Below, in pieces: positions 1-12,700 of a DNA stretch of 64,000 nt; position 1 is the first letter of the stretch, and each line of letters opens with the position of its first letter. Below the pieces are notes generated by a model. It made no database searches. It had not been told where the DNA came from and saw only the letters and a list, made by a program, of their open reading frames with translations. Made by a program: the position numbers and the translations under genes. The stretch covers positions 83,925 through 147,924 of the forward strand of contig CAADRB010000048.1 of assembly GCA_900708905.1 (NCBI GenBank), in the 5' to 3' direction. This DNA is from Hymenolepis diminuta. Taxonomy: Eukaryota > Platyhelminthes > Cestoda > Cyclophyllidea > Hymenolepididae.

Positions 1-1480
1 AAATTTAGTGATGATTAGAGATGGTGTAAGATAAAATATTTCGGAGAAAAGGGATTCATCCTTCAGGGTAAATCTAACCCAAAAGGCACATTTTGATCAA
101 GAAACCTTAGTTATAATATACGATGGCGCTTTAGAAAGGCGTCACTAGTCATATTCACATGCTCTTGACTACAAAAGATAAAAATGAATCAATAAAACCA
201 AATCTATCGGTTGAAAAGCTCTGAATACAATCACATTCATGGACCCTGAAACCGGAGGATGGAAAGTGAACATTAGGATATCACAAAATGAATTCTTTTC
301 TCTCGAAAATAAAAGCGGCTTAATGCTCTCGAATTCGAATAAAGTAAAAATCGTTATGTTCTGAAATCATTACCGGCTTATTGCTGACCCCTAATAATAA
401 TTTTGGGATAAAAAAACCATAAATTCTATTTCCATTTTCAAAAAAATTTAAGTCAGGTTTAAGAAATTTGTGATAGATATTGTAATCCATCTGATGTACT
501 TTCACAAGGAAGAGGAATATCTTTATTAACCATGATATCATCCACTTTAATCAAATTGAGTTTTATCGGAGATTAAGACATAAATCTCTTCATCACTCTT
601 TTAATTTTGCAAATGTTCATCGGATTACCTAAATAGGATTCCATTAACGCGTCTTTTTTCATGGAACAGATCTTTAATATTCCCTGCTTTCTCACGTCCA
701 ATAAAAACCAAAATTGAAGATCTCAAATTTGAATGCACATCACGGAGATCCCTAGATTAAGAATATCTCTGACCACCACTGATCAGAGTGGTAGTTCATT
801 CTACAGACCATATGATAATCTTTTAATGAGGCTCGAGCATGACTGACTTCTCCTCTGGTCAAATGTGTCCCGTTTACCTATCTAAACGGTTGTAATTTGG
901 ACAATACGCGTTCTCTCTAGAGTTTCCTGAGCCTTTTTTATGGTGGTTTCAAAACAATACAGTAGCCATGACATTCGACTGACGAATGATCCTTTAAACC
1001 ACAAGGTTCATTAAACCCGTCACACATCCGGATTACTTCTTACTGAATTGTCCTCAAGTTCTCCATATCCCGTTTATACCGAAACAGACTATTCTTTATA
1101 ATAAAGTCAAGTTGTCCTGGTGACGTTTGTCACAGTACCGCGCTTACGACTTAAAACTTCTGTATAACCGGATATTCACTTTCAGAATTTGGGGAAAAAA
1201 TGCGGAAAAATAACAAAGAAGGTGTTTTCAATTCGCCTGGTCTTGATAGGGACGTACAAATATTTCCATAGTAAAAATAACACCTTACATGAACTTTAAT
1301 CTTTTGCAAATAATTATTTTTGAAGAAAAAGAATAAAGAAGAATAAACGATTTCGGTATGATTGTATCTTCTTTTGAATAGGACGCATTACATTACTTAG
1401 ATTACCCGCACATTGCCTAACCCAAAACCGATCATCGAACTGTACGACAGGTGCATATAGTGCTCAAGACCGTTGCTCAA
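1..1480. other. Intergenic, no gene seen
   Basis: AT-rich sequence with stops in all frames. The few short open stretches show no domain, splice context or compositional bias. I see nothing here that supports a gene or an RNA. Confidence 0.6.
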
Positions 1481-1489
1481 GTTATGAAT

Positions 1490-1985
1490 GATCCTTATTG
1501 TCGATTAGAATGCAGGTATCTCCTTATTTATTGGCCATTCGCAAGCCAGTTATATTGACAATTCACTTGGGCTAGAGCTAAATTAGATTAGGAACCAGTT
1601 GCGCTTGTGGGGTTCACAAGGCTGATTGAATCACGTGCGCTAGAACTTTCTGGTAAGTGCGGGATGTAACCGGTCACGTTGAGAACAAGCGCGGTCGTGT
1701 GTGCGGAGACCTCCTCAGCCAGTCAGCAATCAAGGTCCCTGCAGCCTAGCGTGGTTTCGTATTTAATGACTAAGCTTTCGATTCACGGTAACAAGGAAGT
1801 GAGTAATAAACCCTCTACACTCAACGCACTACTTGTTCGTGCTACTTTGGGCATAGCCTAGCTAATTTGGGAGCAACTTGATAATAGAGGACTCTACTAG
1901 AGGCCATTTGGACTGCTTAGGAGGAGTACTTAGGTGTAGCAAAAACGCTCATTGGTGTAGCATCCACTGCACGCTACAGATTTTT
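1490..1985 (+). repeat. Solo-LTR / TRIM-like dispersed repeat, copy 1
   Basis: About 500 bp of slightly more GC-rich sequence that aligns by eye with 20940-21290 (+), and in its last part with the reverse complement of 56100-56230. Shared landmarks in order are a run reading TAAACCCTCTnCACTC, then GTGCTACTTTGGG, AGCCTAGCTAATTT, GACTGCTTAGGAGGA, and a terminal GTAGCATCC...GCTACA. The ends beginning and finishing with TGTA/TACA-like bases fit an LTR or a terminal-repeat retrotransposon in miniature. No coding capacity is visible. The left boundary is uncertain. Confidence 0.5.
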
Positions 1986-1989
1986 GATC

Positions 1990-4900
1990 CATCTTAAATT
2001 TTACGGAACTGACATGACATACAATTATTGAATTATTTTTCTTAATATGATTTCGTAGGAAATAGTAAACTTAAATGATTTTTTGACTGAATGTGGTAAT
2101 CTATCGACACAGGTCAACTTTAAGGCCCTCATGAACCGCTGCGATACTGGTTTTCTAGTGTAATATCAAGCAAATTAGAGAGCCTCAAGGGAATTCCAAA
2201 TAAAACTTCTTACACTGTGTTTCATTTCCATAAAAAGTGATCGATAAGTTTGATTTTTTCTAAAGAGTGAGTTATCTCTCATCCACATTATAATAATCTC
2301 TTTCACTCTCTTTGTTCGCTTCTCTTAATCTGCAAGATGCAGGGAACCTTTCATTCATATTGTGCTCATGATGACACGGTTAAGATAAACACAAAATTTT
2401 TCTTTCCGAGAATTTCCACAATGACGATTAACTGTTGATATTATTTGGCCAGTGAATGGAAATAGAGCTCATGAATACCTAAAGGAATGGAGATCGGAAA
2501 GAAAAGAAATCAGTGCTTTGCGCCATTTTGAGTAAATAATTTCACCTATATTAATGTAAGAAGTGCTACTATAATGAAGTTTTCATTAAATTCCGGAACT
2601 ATCAAAGTAGGTCGAATGTAGAATAGGAGTATACAACGAAATCTGGATGCCGATAGTCTCACTTCACTTGAAATCTGGAAGCACACAATTATCCATTTTC
2701 TCATTTGTACTTTCTTGCAGGCATATGTGGGTAGAAGAGTCTGAAAAGACACTTCGAGAACAACACACTTCTCCAGATGTATTAATGAAATTATGAAATC
2801 TGATTCGCCTTCACAATTATTGGAGGGAAAATGGATTGAAGCGGCAGAACCGACTCTTCTAAATTAGCAAACATGGTCAGTAAGCTTTGAACATCGAAGA
2901 CAAAGTACTTACTGCAATCCAGAGGATGAATTATGCGATTTGAATTTTGGAACGTGAACTACTCGTTTAGTTAATCTTGTACAGTCGATTCCAGACGTCA
3001 AATGGGAGTAAGACTCTTTGATATCTTTGCTTTACTCTCTGTATCCTTTTGATACCCTTTTCAAAAAACTTCTCTAATTTTGCCAAAGTTAAAAGTTTTT
3101 TCGTAATCATGTGTCTTACATCCATCACAGTTCTGTTGATATTTAGGAAACTTTGATCGCCGATTAACGGATAAATGAATAGCGAAAAATTGTTATTTTT
3201 TCTAATTTCTTTTCACTTTTCTCTCTTAATAATACCAATAACTAAAATAGTAACAATCTGATTTACGGAGAGCTTAAGAAGACGATTTGATTTCTTTTGA
3301 TTTTCCGACGTTTATAGGCCACACATTCAAATTCGTCATACTCTTTGAGTGAGATGTTGGCGGAGATCACTGATCCCCTTAGAATAAACGGAATGAGATT
3401 AATTTAATACCATTACCACTGTAGGACATAAGCCGATTACTTTTTATATCATATTATTACTCTCGACGAGGTAATTATATATTACAATTTCTACTATGAG
3501 AAGGTAATTGAACTCGGGAGACAGTGCATAATCCAATAATCTGTGAAGAAGTTGAGATAGTAAGTACCAAATAAAGGCAGTTTCATGAGTTCACTTCGAT
3601 AGATTTTTTGAGTTCGTAATGCATTGCTCCGATTATTTACATATTTAGGTTCATAAATTCGACTTTATTAATTTATTCTCCAGATTCATGAGCGAATTCA
3701 TGTGTACGATAAACATCACTCATTGACCGGTTAGTTACTTAGATCCTACCTGGTTAGATGTAACACATACTTATAGCTAATCTATGCTCATGTCTGGGTC
3801 TTCTGATCGACGATGGCAATAAGTGCAGAGTGTGTCAAGGTCACTCGTTAATTACACTGCCTGCCACCATCAAGAACAATTTACTATCAGGATCTCCGTC
3901 AACAGTAGTCAAATTTCGATCTCCTCGTGTTTGTGGTTCTAAATGTGCGATAAAAGTGCTTTTAACCTTTAAATTTGTCCATTCTAGTAAGCACTTTCTT
4001 TTATAAGCGCATGAAATTGAACTGGATTTTGTATGCGAGATTAAGATAACGGAAATGAATGTAAGCATCCACCTTTGAGAACCACCAGCTATCTTAATTT
4101 CTGTCCAGTTGCGCCGACAGCTAAGCTCCAACCAAACACTCTCAGAAAAATAAATTCTCATGAACAAGGAAACTCCAATCGCAACTGGAGCTATGTAGAT
4201 AACTTAATCCAAAATAAAAATGCCGTCTGCTTACCTTTTCCTCTACTCAGTGGCAATTATACTGAAGGCTTTGTACACCTCGGCAAAGTTGTTATTGAAT
4301 AAAAAATTTTGCTTAAATGCATTCCGTAAAACTAAGGTGATTTATGGTTTGACGATAATAAGGTCATGGTTCAGCATTCGTGCAAAGCTGTATTTTCTTA
4401 TTACATTGGACTGGTTTGATGAGCCCGTCTGGCTTATATTTTTTTAACTGAGCACACTTCAAAGTAAATGACGGTTAATGAATTTGTAATAGTCTTGATT
4501 TCAGTATACAAAATATATGGCAATTAATATTAGTCTTTTAAATCCCCTCCTTCCCCCTCTCCCTCCCCTCATTGTAAAATACGTCTATGAATTAATTAAA
4601 ATAAACTGGAATTCTTATCATTTCCCTAACTTTCGCGTAATATGCTCGCAGACGTCAATCTTTCCACTGTAACCACCAAAACAATGCATGAATGACCTTG
4701 ACCCATCTACTCTCTCGCTCTTAGTTGTAAAAAGGCACAAATAAATTTGAGTGACTTGATCAGTCACGTAAATAAATCGGTCCATCAGAGAGCTTTGAAT
4801 TTTATGGACATAAATCTTACTTATGAGTCTCAGGGGTCAATTGATTGAGATTGAACATTCTAGCATCATAAAATGAACTCTTGCCTTCTGATAATATAAT

Positions 4901-5500
4901 AGCCCAGTGCTTCCGAAATTCAAGAAAAGTATGACATGTAATCTCCTCACTTCATTACTCACTTTTTGTCGATCCCCTCTCCAGTTTCATGTATTATTGG
5001 ACCCGCTTTTAATCCCCTGTTCAGATACCTTCTCATAGCCAAAACTTGTAAAGTTTTTCCTCTGCCATGATCCACTTATCTCTAAAGTAACCAATTTTTT
5101 TCGAAAATTGAATTCATTTAATTAAAGTTTTGGCATCAGGGTTCGGGTTTTTAGATTTCTCATAAAACAACTCCTACTGGGGAACATGAGATCACATGTT
5201 ATAACTACATTATGCTTCTCCTCAAAAGTCTCCCTCTAAATTTTATAAAATTGATAGTATTTTATCTGCTACTTTTCCTATTCAAATTAAGAATGGCAGA
5301 AGGGTTTATTGAATTCCCTAAAACGGGCAGCCTTATTATCCCTCTCACTTTATAACAAAATTTTTGTTTGATTTTAAAATTTAAATTCAATCGATAATCA
5401 ATCTGCGTATCACGATAGGCTAAATTTGACACCTTTCAGGTAAGATATTATTACCAAACCATAAGTTATAAGTAGTTTATTTGACTGAAATATATTTTGA
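1990..5500. other. Intergenic, no gene seen
   Basis: 3.5 kb of AT-rich DNA. An open stretch on the minus strand (3841-4167, 108 codons) lacks recognisable domains, a splice context or a promoter, and is not called. No repeat structure stood out. Confidence 0.5.
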
Positions 5501-5506
5501 CAAGTA

Positions 5507-6870
5507 CAGAGTGTATAAGGCATCTGAGGACACCTGGCGCACTTTTAGAAAATCAGAAAATGAAACTGTTAATGGTTGAAGCTTCCAATTTCTTCTAACA
5601 TTACAAAAGCACGCATAATATCTATAAATATGGGTTTTATTCTATATATCCCCCTTTGACTAATATCACCGACTCAATTCGAGTCTGATAGTGACTGACT
5701 GCCAGCTTTCACCACGTGGTCTTTGTTGATTTCCTCCATTGTTCGGGCTATTGCTTCCGTCAGAGAGGCGGATTTGGTGTTATGGGGATGCTTATTAACT
5801 TTCTTTTCAACCACACCACACCCCACCCAGCCCCTCCCACACGTAATAATCCAGAGGATTAAGGTCTGGTGAGTTAGAAAGCGGTCATGAGTTTGGTGCG
5901 ACGTAATCGTGAAAATTCTCGGCTACCTAATCCTGGGTTTTGAGAGCATTATAGGATGGAGCCGATTCATGGTGGAAAATATGGGGTTTTCCTCCATTGG
6001 CTACGCTATCTATCCAAGGCAGTTTAAAACCAATGGTTTGAAGAGTCTCCACATAGGCATCTGCATCTGCATTGACTCTAAACCTCTGTGGAAAAAATAG
6101 AGGGGTTATGATGTCTTCCTCCCTCACTGCTAACAACATTGAAAATCATCATTGTTGTTGGAACCATCATGGGCATGTAAAACAATTGAAACTTCAGTGG
6201 GTCCATCCGCACATTGCCAGCTACCTATCATTCCTTCCATTGACTGTCTGATCCTGATGGATGTTTTCGTGGTCGGAGAAAACCGAAGACACTCCTCTTC
6301 TTCTGAGTGCTTCGATATTTTTAATAGACCTTTTGCACACATTAAACGATTCTCTTGAGTTGTTGTCGTTCATATAAATTGACGACCTCGCTTAACAACG
6401 CATGATTTGCATCCGAGGTCTTGATGAACAATATTCCCTATTCCATATTCCTTATTCCGTCAGATACTGGAAGATTTTTGGCAAATTATCGCAATCTGCT
6501 TCCCAGGATTTTCGTCTATCATGCCATGCCGTCCACTTTTCTCACAAACTCAGGTGTTCTGAGTGAGCGAATCAGCAGAGCGTTGACGATACTCTTTCTC
6601 TTCCTCGTGGTGGCCAATACCTTTCCATTGTTTTCATTCAGCAGCTCCTTTCTAACTTTGCAAACGAAAGATCTGACGGTTTGTTGAAATCTCGAAATTT
6701 CTGAACTCCTATGTTTCCCTTTCATAGACACTAGTAGAGCGTGCCTTTTCATTTCATTAGTTATAGTAGTATCTATCTTGAGATATTTCGATAAAACAAA
6801 TACATTAATTATTATCGGATTTGTTTAAATCACGAAAATATAGGTGTCTTCGGATACCTTACGCACCCCA
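5507..6870 (-). mobile_element. mariner-family DNA transposon, full length but dead
   Basis: The element is bounded by imperfect terminal inverted repeats. The right-hand end (reverse complement of 6840-6870) reads GGGTGCGTAAGG followed by TATCnGAAGACACC, and the left end at 5507 reads CAGAGTGTATAAGGCATC. Each end abuts a TA dinucleotide, which is the mariner target-site duplication. The length of about 1.36 kb is typical of mariner. Inside, on the minus strand, lie broken pieces of a transposase. A second, internally deleted copy is at 51574-52536 in the opposite orientation. The TIR is itself partly palindromic (GTGCGTAAGG ... CCTTACGCAC is clear in the other copy). Confidence 0.85.
5700..6752 (-). 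pseudogene. Broken mariner (DD34D) transposase
   Basis: Read on the minus strand from the ATG at 6752, three pieces in different frames follow one another. An N-terminal DNA-binding region comes first (6752-6519, basic, beginning MKRHALLVS). A middle piece follows (6342-6130) with the family-like WQCADGPTEV. The C-terminal catalytic part (6139-5927) has RVNADADAYVETLQT, PWIDSVANGG and HHESAPSYNALKTQD. Further on, around 5880-5840, SPDLNPLDYYVW can be read; this is the hallmark around the third catalytic Asp of Tc1/mariner transposases. The second catalytic position reads Glu (HHES) where the family has Asp. Frameshifts and stops make it non-functional. Confidence 0.8.
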
Positions 6871-9235
6871 TAGTTTATTCGAACAAAATCTTTAAATCTA
6901 ATTATACGATTTAGGCAGAGAGCTCACAGCTTTTAATGAAGTTTTTACTGAGGAGAGGAAATCAAATCTATATTTCTTAGGATTTTTCAGTTCATTCGAT
7001 TGGGACGTAGCTTTCAAGATAAGTAGGTAGAACTTTTAATAGACGTCAGTTTTCAAGGACGATGATTTCCAGTCATTTTATTTTCTCAATCTCGTATTTG
7101 TTGCAGTTGAAAAAATTGGATGGAGATTCTATTCGAGAGCCACTACAGAATCGTTAGTTGTTAGAACCGGATAATCAACTGCTTTTCTTTGAAAGATCAA
7201 GAGGGCAGGATGTTACTATTGGAATGCTTCTAACATACTAGAGCTCACTGAAGTTAACTCAATGTTAATTCCAGTACGACATTATTCTCAGTTTTTAAGC
7301 TGTTACTTAACTTTTCCAAGCTCAATAAGAGAATTATTTACAATACTTCACTCGACTAGAAGGAGGGTTCGTTCTCACAAGAAATTCCTATTCTACTGAC
7401 CCTGTTGATCAGAACTTCCCACTGTGGTTAGCCACCTACATCATCGGATACGCATTATTGAGTATTGGTCTCTTAATATCTGACTTGCCAGACGGATACG
7501 TTCAATATATTATTTTATTATTTTTTAAATAAAAGAATTAACTTATTAAATTTTCAACTTAATTTTTCTTGTAATTGTTCAACTCGCGTACGCTAGTGAT
7601 GTCATTCTAAAAGTTCAAACATAAAAATGACGTTGGTCACGAGGAGACAATCGCCCACACGGGACATTTGCTACATGTGATTCAGAGAAAGATGAATCAA
7701 AATTTGAAAGCAACTTTTTCTCACATACGTTTTACAGTCATTCTCATGGTTTCATAAGCATTCACGCACTTCAACTTTGTTACACGTATCTGCATCAGAC
7801 GTCTGCACCGCTTTGCCAATGTTTTGAGAAAGCGAGTTGAATTGCAAATCGAAGAGAAAATAAAAATTAAAAGTATGGAATTGAGGTGAAGTTTACATAA
7901 AGGATTTCTAACGTAGGGCATTAACAAGCCAAATATATCTGATTTGTGGAATTCAAATGTGAGATGCTCTTGAAAACTTCCATCTCGTGGAAATCTCTTG
8001 AAAATTCGGCTACAGTCAAACCCACCAAACCTCAAATATCGTAGGCTACTAATGCCTTAGAACCAATCACAGCCTAAGCTACTTAGGAATTTTTGTTTTC
8101 AGAATCAAAATTCACGAAATGTATTGTTCCCTCCCTCCGTCAAGGCTTTATTATATATCATGTACCTCCCTTCACAACCTAACAGGATCAGTGATAAGAT
8201 CAGTGAATCCTAAGCACATCGATGAATTTTGTATTTTTTTTGTCAAGATCCCGACAAATCTCACATGTTTTCATGTCACTTATCAATCAAAAGCACCACC
8301 ACTCAAGACCCCAGTAGATTTATACTGAAAGAAACTTTTATTACAAGATTTGAGTTGATCTTGAGATAATGGTCACTATTGCTTTAAGGTCTCGAGGTGT
8401 TGCCGCGATTTGTTAATAATTTATTGTTAATAAACTTAAATTTTCTTATATTAATACCGGTTGAAATTATTTCTTATCCAAATTTAGATTACGAAATTTA
8501 AATAAAAAATGTATTTTTAAATTTTCTACAAAATTTATCCCTATTTATTAACTTGTCGCATGTCATTAGCTAAAGGAATCTTAGCCCGAGGACCAAGTTA
8601 TGGAAAGTGTAAAAAGTGTGTTATTCACAAATTTTCACTCAAAAAATATATTATGTATTTGACTTCTAGAACCTTAAATGTGGAAAACATTAAATCTTGT
8701 TTTGATCTCTTCTTTGGTCCTCTGATTTCGACTCTAGTGAGTTTGTGTCCTATAAGGTATTTCATCCGCATCTACAATTTGTTATCCATGAATAAACGGA
8801 TTGAAATCAGCATCTCCTGCAAAGAAAATTGCTCCGGCAATTTGTTTCAAATGTATATTTGACGTTAGTTGGTACACTCGACTGACAAAATAGGTGCTCT
8901 TCTGTGACTTAAAGCTTCTTCCAACGTGTTTTCAGAAGCTCTTGGTGCTGTCAACTTCAATTGTTTCAAATAGATGCTCTAGGGCAGTAACTAGCAAGTG
9001 TATCTGATAAATGATCTGCAATGTTCTATATGATATTAGTAGTAGATTTCAGAACTTAGCAGTTTGGCTGGTATATTCGCTCAATTTTAACTAATTTTTC
9101 AATAGATTTGACTAATCGACAGGGGATTTTAACCAAATAGAGGTATATTTAAATGAGCTTGAAGGATGAATCTTCTCCGTAATATTTACCTTACATACTC
9201 CCTAATCATCACCAAATTTGATTATCTTGTCTTTA
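6871..9235. other. Intergenic, no gene seen
   Basis: AT-rich sequence. Open stretches at 7721-8035 (-) and 8560-8862 (+, 100 codons with an ATG) have no domain, no promoter-like element at a sensible distance and no splice partners. Neither is supported as a gene. Confidence 0.5.
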
Positions 9236-9239
9236 TAGT

Positions 9240-9745
9240 AATGTCTCTAAACTTTTAACCTTTCCTCTGATCCCAAGCACTCTATAGACAAACATCGTGT
9301 GTCCTCAACTGGCTCATTTCTCATCGATCGGAGAAGGTAAGCATACCTCGGACGATAGTAGCAAAGACACCGCTTAGTCGGCCCTGCTATTAACCAGTCC
9401 TGTCTGCAATGGCCCTTCCTTTTCCTACAATCGTCCCGACCAATTAAAGCACGCATACGATTATATCCTTATGCGTGTCCTCACCCAAAGTGTCGATTAT
9501 AAATAGCCTCCATCAGACACGCAGGAAATACACACACACGGTTGACCCTAGCTCGTGCAGCACATCTCCCGTTGCTCAATCCTTTTCCTCCAATTCCCTA
9601 TTTTTCCTTGAGACTCTGTACTGAGCTTTGACCAATACAACCTGGTCAACGCAATCCTTGGTGTTTTTTTACTTTCATTTACTATTAGCCATCTGCCGCT
9701 ACAATCTGGTGACCCTCTGCAAGCTTCTCCATGTCCATTTTAAGC
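9240..9745 (+). repeat. LTR-like block with possible primer-binding site
   Basis: A locally GC-richer 500 bp contains a TATA-like TATAAATAG at about 9500, a pyrimidine-rich tract, and a putative LTR end CGCTACA at about 9700. This is closely followed by TCTGGTGACCC, which resembles the start of a tRNA primer-binding site in gypsy-type elements. No gag or pol follows. It is best read as a solo or truncated LTR. I found no obvious second copy in the window, so the call rests on structure only. Confidence 0.35.
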
Positions 9746-9759
9746 GAGGTCGTCACCAG

Positions 9760-12700
9760 TTAATCCTTTTTATTCCCGATTCAGCTATCAAATTCTAGGG
9801 ACCGATGAAGGTCTATTCTCCCCCTTTAGAGCATATCCTGACTCATGTCTTGACTTATGTTCTCACGATTTTATTATGCAGGTATGAAAAGGAGTTAAGT
9901 CTGACTTACATATAAGAAAAAGCTAGTTAGTAGAAATAGTAAAGTGTAGTCATTAACAACCACTGACTTTAAATTGCGTTCAAACGCGTGAATAAATGAC
10001 CTTCGAGTATTCCACTTGCGTATATGTTTGCCATAAATGTGAAACGTGTATCACTTAATACGACTTTCATAAGATGGGTTGGCATAAACAATTTATTCTT
10101 TTTTTAAGTAATATGTTACAGAATGAATCAGGCACATTTTTTCAGCATCACCGTTGAATTTTAATGCTATTTTAATAGTATCGTCTGCAGATTGACATGA
10201 ATTAGTTAAGTATTAGTCATATTAAGATAGCCATAACTCCCACATAAGGTCTAAGAATGCACTATCAGGGTCATCACATAAGATACTTTTGCCAGTCGGA
10301 AGTTTGGAATTTGATAGTGTACATGCAGAGTATGAAGTTTTTCCGTTGAAAACATTTAATAAATATTTATACTTCCACAATATTTAACAAAAATATATTA
10401 GTTATCCCTTGGGCGTCAACGATGTCGTTAAAGTAGGGAATTTAAAACGAGATGATAACCCATCCTGGGCGTTAACATCCGGATTTAAAATGCGCGCCTA
10501 TTCATTTGCACACGCCTAAATGCACAATGCTGACTGGTGGAGGAATGCCACGCGCGCACAACTCTGAACCAATCTTATCGCGCACTCAACTGTGTTGCAT
10601 AATTATAACCTTGGCATACCATTTCATCTTACCATCGCTTTCTTAATCATATCAACTATTCAACGCTGATTTGAGATCACAGCATTTTATGCCCTAGAAC
10701 TGGATTATTTTACTTCGTGACTAAACAAGGATTTACTCTCGTCAATTCATCAGTCCTATTTAAGTATGTTTTCATTTATTTTTTCTGGAGTGATATAACC
10801 TGTTTGCTGAAATACGCTTCAGACATGAACTATCAATTGATAAATTTCTTTGTGCCCATAATGTTAGAGAATTTCTAAGTTCTCTCCTGTTTAAAAGAGT
10901 AAGAAATCATTTTCCAGTCCTAGGGTGCATAGTTTAACACTTTTACAAATTTATTAATTGTTTAAGTGTTAACGCACTGAAATTGAGTTTTCAAATTTTC
11001 TCAGGTCTCCCCTAATGACGAAAACTTTGAAAATTAGAAATCACGTCACGTATGTAAGTTCGGTTCAAAGGTTTGATTTTTGAGAATTTCACTTTTGAAA
11101 GATTTTTCCCTCGCCTAAACATTTGTTTGCAGTCCCCCAATGTGCTCTATTTGGAGTAATTGAGCTGAGTAGTCTATCGTCAAATGTGCACCTCTTTTGT
11201 CGAGAGTGATTTTGAAGTCGCATAAAACTTAGCTTCGATAATTTGGCAAGTTAAAAATATTTGATATGCAAATAGCAGTATCAGATCAAACTCCATAGCT
11301 ATAACATGAGGAGAGGATTTTTATAATCATTATCAAACACAACTTAAATCATTAAAAAAAAAAATTACAAAATAAAATCGAAGTTTTCATTAATTAATTA
11401 ATCAATTTTGCCGGAAAAATTAATTTCTCCTATACATAATTATGCGTAGAGAAAAAATGGGGAACGATGGGTGGTAAATTTTGTGAGAACCACATGGCCT
11501 CTCATGTGTCACTCATTCAAGTTTTGCGAAAAAAATTTCTTTCTTGTTTAAAAACTATTTTCGAATCAATAAAGATTGCACATTTAACCCGTGAACAACG
11601 TAATTGACCTTAGAATAAAGGAGGGCACTAGGGATGGATCCGTTTTTGACTAAGGTGTTGAAATTGCGCTTTCTATAGGTCATCCAGAACTCTAAAATGC
11701 TTTTCACTAATATATTTTTTTTCTTTTTTTCTCCAATAAAGGCGTTTGCTGTAGATAAAACTTCTAAATTGTTCAAAGAAATCAGTCTATTATGTCTCTA
11801 TTTAGTATCCTCTTTGTGTGAAATTCTTCACTTCTGGTTGAATTATGGGAAACACTTCTCGCTAATGAACTTGAAAAATAATTAATGTTTTAAAAGATAA
11901 TCGCTTTAGTGTTAATATCCAAGGTGTGAGAACGTATTCCTTTTTTGATTCATCAGAAGTCGGTATCTTCTACAACTAATTCTCTTCTTATCGAAATGTC
12001 TGATGATAATAATGATGATGATGATAATAACGATAATACTGATCATGTGAGAAGGCGAATCAACTTATGTAAAGTTTATTTTTAAAATAAAGTGAATAAA
12101 AGAGCCTTTACATTACCTTACTGAGTGATTTTCTAAAGGAAAATGAACCAATCTTTTATCTGAACAAAGAATTTGACATATTCAGAAAAAGAGCAGTCCA
12201 ATTTTTTTGGTCTTCACTCATTTTTGAAGTTATTTTACCATTATTTATATCAACATTCTTTCGGTTACCTCTTATGCTTGCCCTTCAATAGCAAATAAAC
12301 GTTTTTTGTCATTATTCTATTCTTAAACTCATTTTATTATCACCCCAGTGGCATTTGAATAGACCCTAAAAGCCCTACTTACCGGGATTTGAAATAATCT
12401 TTGCACTTTTAGCCCACATAATTCCTTCTTTTGTCGATATAGTACATGAAATTTTTACTCATCGCCATTGTTAGTTCTAAGTGGAAACGGGAAGGAAAGT
12501 TAAATAACGTCAATTTAGTATAAATTAATGTGAATCCAATTGGTTTAGTTTTATTAAAGTGGTTTTAATAACCAGATTTAATTTTCAAACATTCCACATT
12601 AAATTACTATCAGAAGTTACCTACTTATAGTTAAAATCCCTCACCTTTTCAATTTTCCATAATTTTCCATAATACACATTAAAATATCATCCAGCCTTCA

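Noticed and set aside
3841..4167. 108-codon minus-strand frame
   Set aside because: No recognisable domain, unlikely composition, and no neighbouring exon; no repeat relation was found either.
8560..8862. 100-codon plus-strand frame with an ATG
   Set aside because: No domain, promoter or splice context, and its composition equals the AT-rich spacer.
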